NCBI GenBank assembly: GCA_035628505.1
Contig: DASPJR010000161.1
Location: 1-21,316, forward strand
DNA length: 21,316 nt
Source: DASPJR01 sp035628505
GTDB lineage: Bacteria > Planctomycetota > SZUA-567 > H5-PLA8
Direction: 5' to 3'
Shown piece by piece: positions 15,501-20,848 of the stretch; positions within the stretch are counted from its first letter, which is position 1, and every line of letters starts with the position of its first letter. Made by a program: the position numbers and the translations under genes. The notes beneath the pieces were generated by a model, which did no database searches, had not been told where the DNA came from, and worked only from the letters and a program-made list of their open reading frames with translations.

Positions 15501-16192
15501 TCATGCTTATGGCGGTACATCATCGACATGGCCGTTTCGGCTTCGAACGGCAGTCGGCCGCTGACCAGCCGGTAGAACGTTCCGCCCAGGCTGTAAATGT
15601 CTGAACGCCCGTCGACCTTCTTGCCGTCGCACTGTTCGGGGCTCATGAACGCCGGCGTGCCCATCACGGCATCGACAGACGTATTGCCCGACCCGGAATC
15701 GGCTTCTTTTGCCAGTCCGAAGTCGGAGACCTTGATCTGATTTTTCTTGCTCGTGACCATCAGGTTTTCAGGCTTGATGTCACGGTGAATAATGCCGACG
15801 GCCTGCGCCGCCTCGAGACCTTGCGCCGACTGGCGGATGTAATCAGCCGCTTCTTCCCATGGAATGGCGCCGTTGCGCGACGACTGCAGCTCAGCGAGGC
15901 TTTGCCCCTCGATGAGCTCCATGATCATGTAGTTGACGTTGTTGTCGTCGCCGACGTCGTAAACGGCCAGGATGTTCGGGTGATTGACTTTCGCGATCGC
16001 CCGCGCTTCCCGGTTGAATCGCGTGACGAAGTTGATGTCGGTGGCCAGGTGCCGCGCAAGGACTTTCAGCGCGACGATTCGATCAAGGGATTTCTGGCGG
16101 GCCTTGTAAATGATGCCCATGCCGCCCTGGCCAATGATCTCCAGGATCTCACAACCGCCGATGGTGTTGCCAATCAGGGGATCGCTTGCCAT
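12551..16192 (-). CDS. Transmembrane Ser/Thr protein kinase with TPR repeats and FGE-like C-terminal domain
   Basis: A 1213-residue Hanks-type kinase. Residues 10-275 form the kinase: Gly loop GQGGMG (21-26), Lys43, HRDIKPEN (Asp138), DFG (157-159) and GTPAFMSPEQ, all intact and so probably active. A Pro/Ala/Tyr-rich linker (280-400) includes a six-residue tandem repeat. About 430-755 are TPR-like helical repeats. A membrane helix lies at about 762-782, followed by a second TPR-like region (785-1030) on the other side. Residues 1060-1209 resemble the formylglycine-generating-enzyme/sulfatase-modifying fold (CVDRYEYPN, GVFDMSGNAAEW, MGGSY, GFRCC) with nine cysteines able to make disulphides. 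The paired catalytic cysteines of true FGEs are not evident, so this is probably a sensor or ligand-binding ectodomain. Kinase-FGE combinations exist, for example chlamydial Pkn1. The start has no good ribosome-binding site. Confidence 0.93.
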   Translation of the reverse strand: MASDPLIGNTIGGCEILEIIGQGGMGIIYKARQKSLDRIVALKVLARHLATDINFVTRFNREARAIAKVNHPNILAVYDVGDDNNVNYMIMELIEGQSLAELQSSRNGAIPWEEAADYIRQSAQGLEAAQAVGIIHRDIKPENLMVTSKKNQIKVSDFGLAKEADSGSGNTSVDAVMGTPAFMSPEQCDGKKVDGRSDIYSLGGTFYRLVSGRLPFEAETAMSMMYRHKHEALIPPHEIVPTVPQSISAVIVKMMAKKREQRYQTMTEVIDAIDAARKSTAAPAVLAPAAAAPARNIQQVPIPEYAPPAAGYAQAAPAQAPYVPQEAYAPPAAYAPPATYAPPAAYAPPAGYPPDYGGAPADAQDRFGNADAPSGVMLRPAASGRMPVPVGGPGFGGAGDSSAALNMPSSVMGVTGNLSAPDEGYTNVSRGDELLGRGDRLAALKYYRHALKSTTLDQATRSRIEGELRKEINGRRQAAEGMLKKGMLVEASRECRVLVELDPNDESSKNMLKELDNKLALKRTMVNDVRTAIAASQFEKAIKVWEATAPELRDDSLGKQIDQLRNVVVPAAKLAEQGESLSAQGRLEEAISSFEDAIKINPACEPARMGLKEAQQKVQRIEYMLKEGFQANLEQNYAKAVETWKPILQLRPGHAQAIKSIVDACAAHAQNLREHGDLEGALAAYREAAETDPQNRTIRRGLEELTNLRDKEQALIDRAQDAAARQRLGEAVGYWREVQRINPQSKKAAQQIQQLGSQRSSGLLKALVVLVLLAIGGGAAYQFYYEQRELSNARTLIQNKRYGDAMQALAAANIVFQQADKTQLMDEADIEVDVESARTFESKSQWMDAASAYEKLANGRLSTDRKRQQEMLAQAAVARAQHIISQGRSALVSRQWDQAAGSFGQVKLISEKQRGTPGLIPLEELANKAEALANRMSYSEKAADTRKKVEELRFARKLAEELNIPDIRDYVDSQLKTYNIDESRYEKLKNEGLAALKKSPPDLEAARKAFGEARQLGGQDATVSTLLLYIQDMDFCSKDNMALFAPSDPMKTHSWDNDERRLAFCVDRYEYPNEKGALPKTAVTWFDARNACKERGRELCNMRQWQAACKGESKTNLFPYGSEGDQSACNTGSTALVAAGSFAKCQSSLGVFDMSGNAAEWVNGDEGAAHVNVMGGSYLSQASTANCEDPVMRKQSAAGADVGFRCCKPLEKR
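15143..15214 (-). repeat. 18-bp in-frame tandem repeat in the kinase linker
   Basis: Four tandem 18-base units encode AYAPPA-type hexapeptides (residues 327-350; one unit starts with Thr). It is in frame and GC-rich, so copy number could change by slippage without breaking the frame, altering linker length between kinase and TPR region. Confidence 0.8.
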
Positions 16193-16256
16193 AAGCTTGA
16201 GTTCGAATTGCAGAGCAGCGTCATTCCGGACACACCTCAGCCGGCTGCTCCAATTC

Positions 16257-17309
16257 TTATGTTCCTCCTACCAGGCGGACGACATCTCTCAGGCAACTGG
16301 CAATGCGGTCGCGCACGCGCTTGTAAAGTTCTGGCGACGTGGAGACCGGATCGGGAATGTCTTCGTTGCGGGCAGACAGCAGCTGCACGCGGTCGCTCGC
16401 GGCCGGCATGAGCATCACGATGCTTTCGCGGTGCGCGCGCGTCATCGTGAAAATCCAATCAGCGGTGTCGACCAGCTGCGGCGTCAGCCCGCGCGTGCGG
16501 TGGCGCGAAATATCGACGCCGACCTCGCGCATGGCTTCGATCGCCAGACGGTCGGCATGATCGCCGTCGTTTGCGCTTGTTCCAGCCGAAAGCACGCGGA
16601 AAGGCAGCGCGTCGCCCTTGGTCGCTTCGGAAAGTCCGAGCTGGCAGAAGCCGGCCGCCATCGGGCTTCGGCAGGTGTTTCCCGTGCAGACAAACAGAAT
16701 GGTCGGGCGCGCGGCCTGCGTGACTTCTGACTGCGAAATCATGCCTTCGCGCTTGATCTCTATCGATTCGCTGTCGACTTTGACGATCGTCGACGGACGC
16801 CCATGGCGCGCGGGGCCGCCGTCGAGAATCAGCGAAATCTCGCCGTCGAGCTGTTCCTTGACCTGCCGCGCCGTGACGGGCTCCACGCGATTGCGGCTGG
16901 CGCTGGGCGTCGCGAGCGGAAAATTCGTGTATGAAAGAAGCATGCGCGCGACCGGATGTTCCGGAAGACGCAAGCCGATGGATCCGCCGCTGCGCCGCGG
17001 CACCACAAGCGTCAGCGGGCCTGGCCAATAGAGGCGCGCGAGCTTTGCGGCGATCCGTGAAAAGCCTCCGGAGACAGACTCAGCCTGCTTGAGCGACGGA
17101 ACCAGGAGCGAATAAGGCTTGCCTTCGTCGCGGCCTTTGACTTTCGCCAGCCGCGCAAGCGCTTCGGGGTTGCGCGAATCAGCGCCGAGACCGTAGACGG
17201 TTTCAGTGGGAAAAGCGACCAGCGCTCCGGCTTGGAGCAACGTGGCCGCATGCGCGACTTTTGCCGCATCGCCCGACCCACCGTCCAACGTCAGGTATTC
17301 CGTTCTCAT
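16257..17309 (-). CDS. Fusion of Sua5/YrdC threonylcarbamoyl-AMP synthase and LMW protein phosphatase
   Basis: A two-domain protein of 350 residues. Residues 1-190 are a YrdC/Sua5 domain (FPTETVYGLGAD 33-44, KGRDEGKPYSLL 58-69, WPGPLTLVVPRR, IGLRLPEHP, PSTIVKV), the enzyme that makes threonylcarbamoyl-AMP for the t6A base of ANN-decoding tRNAs. Residues 202-346 are a low-molecular-weight phosphatase: Cys208-X5-Arg214 in CTGNTCRSPMA and the general acid Asp320 in DIPDPVS. Thr212 sits where arginine phosphatase YwlE has the Thr that favours phospho-arginine; tyrosine phosphatases usually have Ile or Leu there. In Bacillus subtilis the homologues ywlC and ywlE are near neighbours, so the fusion keeps a known linkage. 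The giant kinase starts 64 bases downstream on the same strand. The start is supported by position of the first strand, with a weak ribosome-binding site. Confidence 0.92.
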   Translation of the reverse strand: MRTEYLTLDGGSGDAAKVAHAATLLQAGALVAFPTETVYGLGADSRNPEALARLAKVKGRDEGKPYSLLVPSLKQAESVSGGFSRIAAKLARLYWPGPLTLVVPRRSGGSIGLRLPEHPVARMLLSYTNFPLATPSASRNRVEPVTARQVKEQLDGEISLILDGGPARHGRPSTIVKVDSESIEIKREGMISQSEVTQAARPTILFVCTGNTCRSPMAAGFCQLGLSEATKGDALPFRVLSAGTSANDGDHADRLAIEAMREVGVDISRHRTRGLTPQLVDTADWIFTMTRAHRESIVMLMPAASDRVQLLSARNEDIPDPVSTSPELYKRVRDRIASCLRDVVRLVGGT

Positions 17310-17474
17310 GTCGCTTCAGCTCGGATCCGGCATTTGTTTATTTATCTTTAAATCGCGCCGCACGCAAATTTAAAACTGCTTACGTCGCGTGCGACTCACA
17401 ACTCTTTACGTTGTTTCACCTGATGCACATGTGCCGAGCACCGAAAAGCATCCAACACTTCCGCTGAGCACGCC

Positions 17475-18785
17475 CTATTTCTTACGGTTCAGCGCGCGGG
17501 CTGCGATGTCCTTGCGGTACTGCGCGCCGTCGAATTTAATGCGCTCAACGGCCTGGTACGCTTTTGTCACAGCCATCGGCAGGGTCGTCGCCGTCGCAGT
17601 GACTCCCAGAACGCGCCCGCCCTGCACAACAAAGCGGTTGTCTTTCGTATAGCCGCTCCCCGCGTGGAACACCTGCACGCCCGGCGTCTCATGCAGCTGG
17701 CCTTCCGAATTCAGTCCCTCGATCGTCGCGCCCAGCGTCACTTTTGCCGGATAGCCCTGCGCCGCCATCACCACGCATACGGTCGCCTCATCCGCAATCT
17801 CTAGACTGCACTCCTCGAGCTTTTCCGACATCACACATTCCATCACATCAATAAAATCCGTTTTTATGCGAGGAATAATGCATTGCGCTTCCGGATCGCC
17901 GAAGCGCACGTTGTACTCGAGCACCTTCGGGCCCGCGTCGGTCAGCATGACGCCGGCATAAAGCACTCCTTTATATGGCCGGTCTTCGCGGCGCAGCGCG
18001 TGCAGCGTGGGAACCAGGATCTCACGGACGATCCGCGATTCGACTTCAGGCGTGACCGCCGGCGCGGGCGAATACGCGCCCATGCCGCCGGTATTCGGGC
18101 CGGTGTCGTTATCGCCAATGCGTTTATGGTCCTGCGTGCTGGGCAGGACGACGAGCGTGCGGCCGTCGGTGAGCGCCAGCACGGACGTTTCTTCACCGCG
18201 CAGCGTTTCTTCGACGACGATCTTCTGTCCCGCTTCGCCAAATTCGCCGTCGATCATCGCGCGTCGCACAGCCGCTTCGGCTTCGGCGGCGTTCTGAGCC
18301 ATGATCACGCCTTTTCCGGCGCAGAGGCCGTCGGCCTTGATCACCATCTGGCCGCCGTGTTCCTGCACATACTGAATCGCGCGCTCGGCATCGGTGAACA
18401 CATTGAAGTCCGCCGTCGGGATGCCGTGCTTGCGCAGCAGCGACTTGGTGAAAATCTTGGAAGCTTCCAGTTCCGCGCCGCGCATCTGCGGCCCGAAACA
18501 GGGCATGTGCTCGAGTTCCAGTTTATCGACCAGGCCGGCGCAGAGCGGCACTTCAGGCCCGACGACCGTCAGATCGAAGCGTTCACGCCGCGCCAGGCGC
18601 AGGATGCCTTCCGTATCGTCAGCTTTGACATTGGCAAGCTCGACAGCTGTTCCATTTTTTGTGCGTACATGCGCGATGCCGGCATTGCCCGGCGCGCAGA
18701 ATATTTTTGTAACCCGCGGACTCTGAGCCAGCTTCCAGCACAGCGCATGCTCACGTCCGCCCGAACCGATAACGAGAATTTTCAT
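17475..18785 (-). CDS. purD: Phosphoribosylamine--glycine ligase (GAR synthetase)
   Basis: PurD joins glycine to 5-phosphoribosylamine with ATP, the second step of purine synthesis, in the cytoplasm. The 436 residues match the usual bacterial length. Landmarks are MKILVIGSGGREHALCWKL at the N-terminus, GPEVPLCAGLVD, the ATP-grasp stretch MVIKADGLCAGKGV, DHKRIGDNDTGPNTGGMG, and VLYAGVMLTDAGPKVLEYN followed by RFGDPEAQ. The start at 18785 is the family start, with a GTGGA-like box five bases upstream. No intrinsic terminator is evident in the 165 bases before the Sua5/phosphatase gene. No other purine gene is in the window. Confidence 0.97.
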   Translation of the reverse strand: MKILVIGSGGREHALCWKLAQSPRVTKIFCAPGNAGIAHVRTKNGTAVELANVKADDTEGILRLARRERFDLTVVGPEVPLCAGLVDKLELEHMPCFGPQMRGAELEASKIFTKSLLRKHGIPTADFNVFTDAERAIQYVQEHGGQMVIKADGLCAGKGVIMAQNAAEAEAAVRRAMIDGEFGEAGQKIVVEETLRGEETSVLALTDGRTLVVLPSTQDHKRIGDNDTGPNTGGMGAYSPAPAVTPEVESRIVREILVPTLHALRREDRPYKGVLYAGVMLTDAGPKVLEYNVRFGDPEAQCIIPRIKTDFIDVMECVMSEKLEECSLEIADEATVCVVMAAQGYPAKVTLGATIEGLNSEGQLHETPGVQVFHAGSGYTKDNRFVVQGGRVLGVTATATTLPMAVTKAYQAVERIKFDGAQYRKDIAARALNRKK

Positions 18786-18981
18786 GATCCACTTTCAGCA
18801 AAATCAAACGATGACAAACTTCCCTCTTTGTAGAGTAACCTCTGCGAGCGCGAAGGTCTAGAGAGGACGCCAGGCGAGTCAGTATTTGATGACAGTGCTG
18901 GGGATCACGATCGCACTGAAAATGGGCTCCCGCCGCGTTTCTCACCAGAGGACACCGCGCGCAGAGAGGAGCTGCTCGAAT
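18786..18981. other. Gene-free leader region upstream of purD
   Basis: No credible ORF, RNA gene or clear promoter boxes were found here. It presumably holds the purD promoter on the minus strand. The boundary at 18982 is where the repeat-rich stretch begins. Confidence 0.4.
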
Positions 18982-19091
18982 GGAACTGAATTTGTCATTT
19001 CTAAGTTGTAAGTTTTCATTTCGGCTCGGAATTCTTTGGCCCTTAAATGAAAAACAGCAAATGAGAACTGTGAAATGAAAAATTCTGTTCC
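18982..19091. repeat. 110-bp imperfect inverted repeat
   Basis: GGAACTGAATTTGTCATTTC at the left end matches the reverse complement of the right end, GGAACAGAATTTTTCATTTC, at 18 of 20 positions. Similarity continues inward through AGTT and TTTTCATTT, with offsets. It is more AT-rich than its surroundings. The size and terminal symmetry fit a non-coding miniature element or a long hairpin, but no target-site duplication was evident. Confidence 0.65.
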
Positions 19092-19116
19092 GTTTTCAGG
19101 ACTGAATTGCGAAACC

Positions 19117-19184
19117 GCCGATAAACGCGGATAAACCGCAGATGGTTTTAATTCAACCCTCCGCGTCCAACTGCGTTCATCTGC
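19117..19184. repeat. Imperfect inverted repeat of GATAAACGC/GCGTTCATC type
   Basis: The left arm (gccgataaacgcggataa) and the reverse complement of the right arm (gcagatgaacgcagttgg) agree at about two thirds of positions. The arms are joined by an AT-rich centre. It directly follows the 110-bp inverted repeat and directly precedes copy B of the dispersed repeat. Confidence 0.45.
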
Positions 19185-19196
19185 TGTTCCTAATTC

Positions 19197-19244
19197 CTTT
19201 CTCTGCGTCCTCTGCGCTCTCTGCGCCTCTGCGTTGAAGTCGTT
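19197..19244 (+). repeat. Dispersed CTCTGCG-type repeat, copy B
   Basis: Four tandem units built on CTCTGCG end in ttgaagtcgtt. The tail matches copies C and D (tgaagtcgtgtt). Units differ from those copies mainly by C/T transitions (CTCTGCG, CTCTGTG, CTCCGTG). Confidence 0.7.
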
Positions 19245-19332
19245 ATTTAGCCGTGGTCAACCAAATCCTGTCGCACTTGCGGCACACGGCGCGCTGGGCC
19301 GTGCCACCCGAGTGAATCGGCGACTCGCGTGA

Positions 19333-19406
19333 TGTAACGCCGCTTTTCAAGCGGCGAGTCACTCCGTTCCGTTCGAGTGACTCGCGAATTGAAAATTCGC
19401 GTTACA
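19333..19406. repeat. Composite palindrome with two nested hairpins
   Basis: The outer arms TGTAACG and CGTTACA enclose hairpin one (CGCCGCTT-TTC-AAGCGGCG), a second arm pair (GAGTCAC and GTGACTC, 14 bases apart), and hairpin two (CGCGAATT-GAA-AATTCGCG). All named arms are perfect. It can fold as a cross with two side hairpins. A related unit with the two hairpins joined by GTTACGTAAC lies at about 19886-19928. Confidence 0.75.
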
Positions 19407-20025
19407 TGTGCGCCGTGCCGTCAGTTGCCCCAACGGGGTTGCGTAAAGACTCGTGCCGCGCTTTCGGACGCAACCCTTGCAGGGTTGAGCCGGGAACTAA
19501 TCGCGCGTGAACCCCAGGATAGCGCCTGCGGGCGCAACCCTGGGCTTTGTTACGTTTCCCCTTCGGGGAAAGCAGGAGCGGTTCCCGGAAGCAGGAGCGC
19601 CTCGGGGAAAGCAGGAGCGCCTCGGAGAGGCGCACGAACATTAGCCGGGCGGCAAGCGAGCGGCAGCGAGCGCGGCCCCCGGAACACGGCATCGATTTGC
19701 GATCAAGCGCCCTGGCGGGGCGCCGGATGAGCCGCGTGCGCCAATGCGGCGCGCTTCCAGGGCGCGGAACCGATGGCGGACGGTTTATCCCGGTGGCCGC
19801 GCGCTGCGCGCTTGCCACCGGGTAATGTCCTGCGCTCCTCCGGAGCGCACGGGGCCGGCGGGACGCCGGCGGTCCCAACGGGAGGCGACTTGGCAAGTCG
19901 CGTTACGTAACGCCGTTTGCCAAGCGGCCTTTTATGGTGCGAACATTCGTTCGCACGTCTCACGCGTCCTGCAGCGTTCTCGCAAACTGAAGTTTGCATC
20001 AGCGCCGGAGGCGCGCGCTAGTACG
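19407..20025. repeat. Array of short perfect hairpins with tiny loops
   Basis: No ORF here has a ribosome-binding site or a recognisable protein. Instead the region is a run of short dyads, mostly with 3-4-base loops: CAACCCT-TGC-AGGGTTG (19471), the CCCAGG/CCTGGG structure (19513-19544), TTTCCCC-TTC-GGGGAAA (19555), GCGCCTC-GGA-GAGGCGC (19617), CCCGGTGGC with GCCACCGGG (19789-19822), TGCGCTCC-TCC-GGAGCGCA (19831), CCGGCG-GGA-CGCCGG, GCGACTT-GGC-AAGTCGC, GTGCGAAC-ATTC-GTTCGCAC and others. A three-unit tandem repeat of about 20 bases (agcaggagcg core) lies at 19569-19633. It continues into the palindromes at 20026 and 20091. Confidence 0.75.
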
Positions 20026-20067
20026 CCTGGGGTGGAGCCCGGCTTTTTAGCCGGGCGCAGCCCCAGG
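20026..20067. repeat. Nested hairpin, 8-bp inner and 7-bp outer stems
   Basis: The inner stem GCCCGGCT-TTTT-AGCCGGGC is perfect, and the outer arms CCTGGGG and CCCCAGG are perfect. There is no T-run after it on either strand, so it is not an ordinary intrinsic terminator. It belongs to the same hairpin array. Confidence 0.7.
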
Positions 20068-20090
20068 AACCGGTGCCCCCCGTTGCCTCT

Positions 20091-20162
20091 AGGGCTGATG
20101 GCCCGAACTAAAATTCAAGCACGCGATTCGGATGCAGAGTTTTAGATCGGGCTTTCAGCCCT
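20091..20162. repeat. 72-bp palindrome
   Basis: AGGGCTGA at the left end is the exact complement of TCAGCCCT at the right end. Just inside, GCCCGAACTAAAA pairs with TTTTAGATCGGGC (12 of 13). The centre is unpaired and of mixed composition. It is the last member of the hairpin array before the decamer arrays. Confidence 0.7.
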
Positions 20163-20206
20163 CTGAAATGTTGAGACGAGAGACCAGAAACCAGGAACCT
20201 CTACAC

Positions 20207-20365
20207 ATACGACGGATGAAATTTTGATTTTTGGAAGTCTAGATGTCGAAAAGCACTCAAATGCATCGAAATCACCTCAAATGAATGAAACGCACTCAAA
20301 TCACCTGAAATGCCCTCAAATGCATCGAATCGCACTGAACTGCACTGAACTGCACTGAAATGCCG
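20207..20365 (+). repeat. 29-bp head followed by 10-bp-period A-tract array
   Basis: A head (20207-20235, starting atacgacggatgaa) recurs at 20412-20440 with 26 of 29 identities. It is followed by about 12 degenerate decamers of the form ctSaaatgca. Their short A-tracts or AA steps (at about 20249, 59, 69, 79, 88, 98, 20308, 18, 28, 38, 48 and 58) are spaced 10 bases apart with a single 9-base step. No coding potential is evident. Confidence 0.75.
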
Positions 20366-20372
20366 GTTCGCC

Positions 20373-20400
20373 AATCCGAAATCCGAAATCCGCAATCGGG
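20373..20400 (+). repeat. Heptamer tandem repeat (AATCCGA)x4
   Basis: Two exact AATCCGA units are followed by AATCCGC and AATCGGG. It lies between the first decamer array and the second head copy. Confidence 0.7.
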
Positions 20401-20411
20401 AGGCTTCACCT

Positions 20412-20480
20412 ATACGACGGATGAATTCTTGATTTTGGGACTCAAGGGCTCTTGAGGGCCATTGAGGGCCTTACAGGGCC
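20412..20480 (+). repeat. Second 29-bp head followed by GGGC-type decamer array
   Basis: The head copy (20412-20440) is followed by four tandem decamers: ctcaagggct, cttgagggcc, attgagggcc, ttacagggcc. The period is exactly 10 bases. The decamers share the CT..A..GC layout with those of the first array but carry GGG in place of AAA. Confidence 0.75.
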
Positions 20481-20563
20481 GATAACCTGACAAGCGTTGA
20501 ATGACCTCAGGAAAGTCGGAGTTGGGAGTCTCGGAGTCGGGGACATCGAAACAGTAAAGGCTG

Positions 20564-20613
20564 TTCTCTGTGAGCCTCTGTGTTCTCTGTGTCTCTGTGG
20601 TGAAGTCGTGTTC
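20564..20613 (+). repeat. Dispersed CTCTGTG-type repeat, copy C
   Basis: Four units built on CTCTGTG are followed by gtgaagtcgtgttc. The tail is identical to copy D over tgaagtcgtgttc apart from the preceding bases. Same orientation as the other copies. Confidence 0.75.
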
Positions 20614-20644
20614 TGCCCGTTCCACAACTGGGCGCACGGCTAAC

Positions 20645-20680
20645 CCCTCACCCCAACCCTCTCCCGCAAGGGGAGAGGGG
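20645..20680. repeat. CCCTCTCCC/GGGAGAGGG hairpin element
   Basis: Perfect 9-bp arms CCCTCTCCC and GGGAGAGGG surround gcaag, preceded by cctcacccca. Similar short elements are scattered in many bacterial genomes and often give spurious reading frames such as SPLAGEGWGEG, seen here on the minus strand. Confidence 0.75.
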
Positions 20681-20783
20681 GCCGCGCATTCTGCCGCTTT
20701 GGGTCGAACGGACAGGTCACGCGTCATCCCGCGAGCGCACTGGCTAGGCCGCGATGGGGCTGCGGCCGAGCCAGCGCCACCAA

Positions 20784-20822
20784 CCTCCGTGATCTCCGTG
20801 CCTCCGTGTTGAAGTCGTGTTC
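20784..20822 (+). repeat. Dispersed CTCCGTG-type repeat, copy D
   Basis: Three units built on CTCCGTG (cctccgtg, atctccgtg, cctccgtg) are followed by ttgaagtcgtgttc. It lies 26 bases past the stop codon of the minus-strand gene at 20849, a position analogous to that of copy A. Confidence 0.7.
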
Positions 20823-20848
20823 AAACCGTCGCACAGCAGAGCAGCCGC

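Noticed and set aside
16195..16215. tRNA T-loop-like word (gttcgaat)
   Set aside because: No acceptor stem, anticodon arm or other tRNA structure surrounds it.
17883..18833. 316-residue plus-strand open frame
   Set aside because: Antisense shadow of purD with no domain or ribosome-binding site.
19377..20145. Several open frames of 90-165 residues on both strands
   Set aside because: They overlap each other in the hairpin array, have repeat-derived compositions, and lack ribosome-binding sites and recognisable domains.
20207..20480. CRISPR array
   Set aside because: The unit is only 10 bases with no constant-length spacers, and no cas gene is present.
20201..20812. Short open frames on both strands through the decamer arrays and dispersed repeats
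   Set aside because: Their sequences are translations of short repeats (for example ETQRTQR and SPLAGEGWGEG strings), not proteins.
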